Assembly (NCBI GenBank): GCA_014874265.1
Contig: JACWAM010000079.1
Span: forward strand, 1 to 35,541
Source: Thermoleophilia bacterium
GTDB lineage: Bacteria; Actinomycetota; Thermoleophilia; BMS3ABIN01
Direction: 5' to 3'
Length of the DNA stretch: 35,541 bases
Of the stretch, positions 33,778-35,541 are shown one piece after another. Numbering within the stretch: the stretch's first letter is position 1; each line of letters starts with the position of its first letter. The notes under the pieces were generated by a model. It did not search any database, was not told where the DNA came from, and was given only the letters and a program-made list of their open reading frames with translations. The position numbers and the translations under genes were made by a program.

Positions 33778-34081
33778 TTGAGGTTTTCGTTCGCCGGGCG
33801 CCGGCGCTTTCCTTTGATAGGCCAATCGGCCTGGCGCGGCTTCGGCTTGAGCGCCTCTGTCTATTCCCCCTGCTTGCAGGCATAAAGCACGCCATTCAGG
33901 GAAATTAGTGGTGTGTAAGACTGTCTGACGAGGTTTGCCGCCTGCCTTGAGCGTCGCTTGACACCGACCTCCAAAAACTGCGCCGGCTCAAAAAGCGCCG
34001 GCAGGAAATATTCGGTGGAATGCGGTTACGGCATCTCGCCGCCCGCTATGTTCGGGCAAAACGGCTCTCCCCCGGTTCAGT
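33756..34081 (-). ncRNA. Candidate structured small RNA or attenuated clpC leader
   Basis: About 325 nt bounded by a strong promoter and an intrinsic terminator on the minus strand, without a coding frame. In order it contains a GCCCG/CGGGC hairpin, a CGGC/GCCG hairpin, and a long arm closed by CACCGA/TCGGTG with an inner GCCGGC/GCCGGC stem. These are followed by a GCAGGC/GCCTGC pair enclosing TCCCTG/CAGGGGGA, then GGCC-GATT-GGCC, and the terminator stem. It does not match tmRNA, RNase P RNA, SRP RNA or a riboswitch that I recognise. It may be a stand-alone RNA, or a leader that controls read-through into clpC. Confidence 0.5.
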
Positions 34082-34087
34082 TGTATC

Positions 34088-34114
34088 ATTATAGCACATG
34101 CCTGCTACTGCCAA
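34088..34114 (-). promoter_or_regulatory. Extended -10 promoter for the candidate RNA/clpC leader
   Basis: Minus-strand TGCTATAAT (perfect -10 with TG extension, TATAAT at 34088-34093) and TTGGCA (34109-34114) 15 nt upstream. The spacing is short but the extended -10 compensates. Start near 34081. Confidence 0.7.
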
Positions 34115-34220
34115 AACCGGGGTAAAACCGGACTCTGGACCCTGGCCTTCGGCCATGGACGGGGCCCTCCGGCCAGTATGATAGTCTTTGCCTAACTGCC
34201 AAGTCGTGATGGGAGGCATC

Positions 34221-34883
34221 ATGAGCGTTACCGAGGCACTAACGGCCCGCCATAGCGTCAGAGCCTACCGGCCCCAGCCGGTCCCCGAGAAAACAATCAT
34301 GGAGATCATGGAAGCAGCGCTCAAGGCGCCGTCCTGGGCCAACACGCAGCCGTGGGAGGTATTCGTCGCTACGGGCGACGCCCTGGAGCGGGTGCGGGCG
34401 GCATATGTGGGCGGCTTCGAGCAGGAGACGCCGCGCAGCGCCGACATCCCCCGGCCGGAGCAGTGGCCGCCGGCAAACCTGCAGCGAATGGAAGAGCTGC
34501 GGGAGCAGCGCCTGAAACAGCTGGAGCAGCACGGGCAGGGGCCGGCCCGGGAGGACATCGCCCGGCTCAACCATGAGTTTTTCCGGGCGCCGGCGGTGAT
34601 CTACCTGTGCATGGACCGCTCGTTGACGCAATGGTCGATTTTCGACATCGGCATGCTGGCCCAGAGCATCATGCTGGCGGCGACAGAGCGGGGGCTGGGG
34701 ACGGTTCCCGCCTACAACCTGGTGGTCTATCCAGGCATCCTCCGCCAAGAACTTGACATTCCTGAAGAGATGGCCGTGATCATCGGCATCGCCATCGGTT
34801 ACGAAGACGAGGACCATCCGCAGAACCGCTTCCGCAGCAACCGGCGGCCGGCGGAGGAGGTTGTGCGCCTGCGCGGGGATTGA
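34221..34883 (+). CDS. Nitroreductase-family flavoprotein
   Basis: A 220-residue protein and the only clear plus-strand gene. The N-terminal TEALTARHSVRAYRPQPVPE, APSWANTQPWEV (FMN-phosphate and ring contacts) and the C-terminal GLGTVPAYNLV and IIGIAIGYEDEDHPQNRFRS motifs place it in the FMN-dependent nitroreductase superfamily, NAD(P)H-using. A 35-residue charged helix (about 83-115) is an insertion common in one subgroup. The frame opens at 34188, but GGGAGG sits 4 nt before the ATG at 34221, which I use. A TATGAT near 34176 could be its -10. The substrate is unknown. BluB, which makes dimethylbenzimidazole, is a distant relative, but its motifs are not visible. Confidence 0.88.
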   Translation: MSVTEALTARHSVRAYRPQPVPEKTIMEIMEAALKAPSWANTQPWEVFVATGDALERVRAAYVGGFEQETPRSADIPRPEQWPPANLQRMEELREQRLKQLEQHGQGPAREDIARLNHEFFRAPAVIYLCMDRSLTQWSIFDIGMLAQSIMLAATERGLGTVPAYNLVVYPGILRQELDIPEEMAVIIGIAIGYEDEDHPQNRFRSNRRPAEEVVRLRGD

Positions 34884-34914
34884 TCAGCGGCCGGCAAGCC
34901 AGTCTCAGGATCGA

Positions 34915-35541
34915 TCACTGATCGGCCCAATCTTCACATAGCGCCTCGGCCTGCTCCAGAACCGTTTGTGTCGCCTTTTCCTGCTTATCCGGCGGATAAC
35001 CATACTTGCGCAGTATACGTTTAACCAAAACGCGCAGGCGTGCACGGACATTTTCACGGACGGTCCAGTCGATGCTGACGTTCTTGCGAACCGTGGCCAC
35101 CAGCTCCTGGGCGATCCTTTTCAAGGTCTCGTCACCCATGACCGCCACGGCGCTGTCGTTCGTTTCCAGAGCGTCGTAGAAGGCCAGCTCGTCGCCGGTC
35201 AGGCCCAGCTCTTCGCCGCGCCTGTCAGCGGCGCGGATTTCCCGCGCCAGCCCGATCAGCTCCTCGATCACCTGGGCCGCTTCGATGGCCCGGTTTTGAT
35301 ATTTGCGAATAGCCTGCTCCAGAAGCTCCGCAAAGGAACGGGCCTCGACCACGTTCTTGCGCCGCCTGCCTTTAATCTCGCCGTCGAGAAGTTTCCTGAG
35401 CATCTCCACTGCCAGATTTTTCTGCGGCATATCACGGACTTCTTCGAGAAATTCCTCCGAAAGGATGGAAATATCTGGTTTCTTCAGTCCGGCGGCATCA
35501 AAAATGTCAACGACCTCGCCGGCGACGACCGCGCCCGAAAC
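34915..35541 (-). CDS. hsdR: Type I restriction enzyme HsdR, C-terminal part (runs off right edge)
   Basis: The frame is open from the window edge to the stop at 34915, 208 residues visible. The stretch [20 protein letters not shown] then [20 protein letters not shown], and later [20 protein letters not shown] with AAQVIEELI, is the typical C-terminal helical region of HsdR (DUF3387-type). It contacts the methyltransferase complex. The nuclease and helicase motor domains lie outside the window, so activity cannot be judged. It converges on the nitroreductase gene with a 31-nt gap. hsdM and hsdS are not in view. Confidence 0.9.
   Translation of the reverse strand, partial: VSGAVVAGEVVDIFDAAGLKKPDISILSEEFLEEVRDMPQKNLAVEMLRKLLDGEIKGRRRKNVVEARSFAELLEQAIRKYQNRAIEAAQVIEELIGLAREIRAADRRGEELGLTGDELAFYDALETNDSAVAVMGDETLKRIAQELVATVRKNVSIDWTVRENVRARLRVLVKRILRKYGYPPDKQEKATQTVLEQAEALCEDWADQ

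Noticed and set aside
33629-34081. tmRNA, RNase P RNA or SRP RNA in the clpC upstream region
   Set aside because: No tmRNA tRNA-like ends or tag frame, no GAGGAAAGTCC core of RNase P RNA, and no SRP GGAAG/GCAGC loop could be found.
34128-34150. TGGACCC-like repeats before the nitroreductase gene
   Set aside because: Only two poor units, not enough to claim membership of the heptanucleotide family.

Overview
The window reads as chromosomal DNA of a GC-rich, Gram-positive-type bacterium that is probably anaerobic. Three things point this way: a complete oxygen-independent (cobalt-early) corrin pathway with CbiD, CbiG and a small CbiX-type chelatase; a housekeeping block of clpC, radA, disA, carD, ispD, ispF, gltX, cysS, yacP and sigH; and anti-Shine-Dalgarno-rich starts with many GTG and TTG codons. 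The gene order resembles the Bacillota clpC-radA-disA and gltX-cysS-yacP-sigH clusters, but CarD sits where many Bacillota carry a PIN-domain membrane protein. I infer a deep-branching Actinomycetota or Bacillota lineage; the sequence alone does not settle which. Almost everything lies on the minus strand.

Positions 1-14140 hold one cobalamin operon, read right to left. It has a sigma-A-like promoter (14110-14139), an adenosylcobalamin riboswitch (about 13862-14100), an intrinsic terminator (13778-13807) and a nine-codon leader ORF overlapping cobU. Then follow cobU, cobQ, cbiB, cobO, cobD, cbiA, a cbiX-cbiC fusion, cbiD, a cbiE-cbiT fusion, cbiL, cbiF, a cbiG-cbiH fusion, and the first codons of what looks like cobA at the left edge. 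Most junctions overlap or nearly touch. Precorrin-6A reductase (CbiJ/CobK), cobalamin synthase (CobS) and CobT are not in the window.

Positions 14167-20327 are a signalling block: a NarX/DegS-type histidine kinase and NarL-type regulator pair, an Rrf2-type regulator with four cysteines and a good promoter, a protein with two receivers, a GAF-like region and an HD-GYP domain, and a GAF protein with a histidine-kinase dimerisation helix but no ATPase domain.

Positions 20784-33628 are housekeeping: tRNA-Thr(TGT), sigH, yacP, an IS5-type transposase remnant, cysS, gltX, a small ASCH-like protein, ispF, ispD, carD, disA, radA and clpC. They link translation, isoprenoid precursors, c-di-AMP signalling, DNA repair and proteolysis. 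Upstream of clpC a strong promoter and an intrinsic terminator bracket about 325 nt of hairpin-rich sequence, a candidate small RNA. The right end holds a nitroreductase on the plus strand and the C-terminus of a type I restriction HsdR subunit that runs off the edge.

Two families of short intergenic repeats run through the window. One is a 7-bp-period tract (AACTTTG-like) at five loci, which forms the first codons of two corrin methyltransferases. The other is a dispersed GTCATCC...GGATCT element with three copies.
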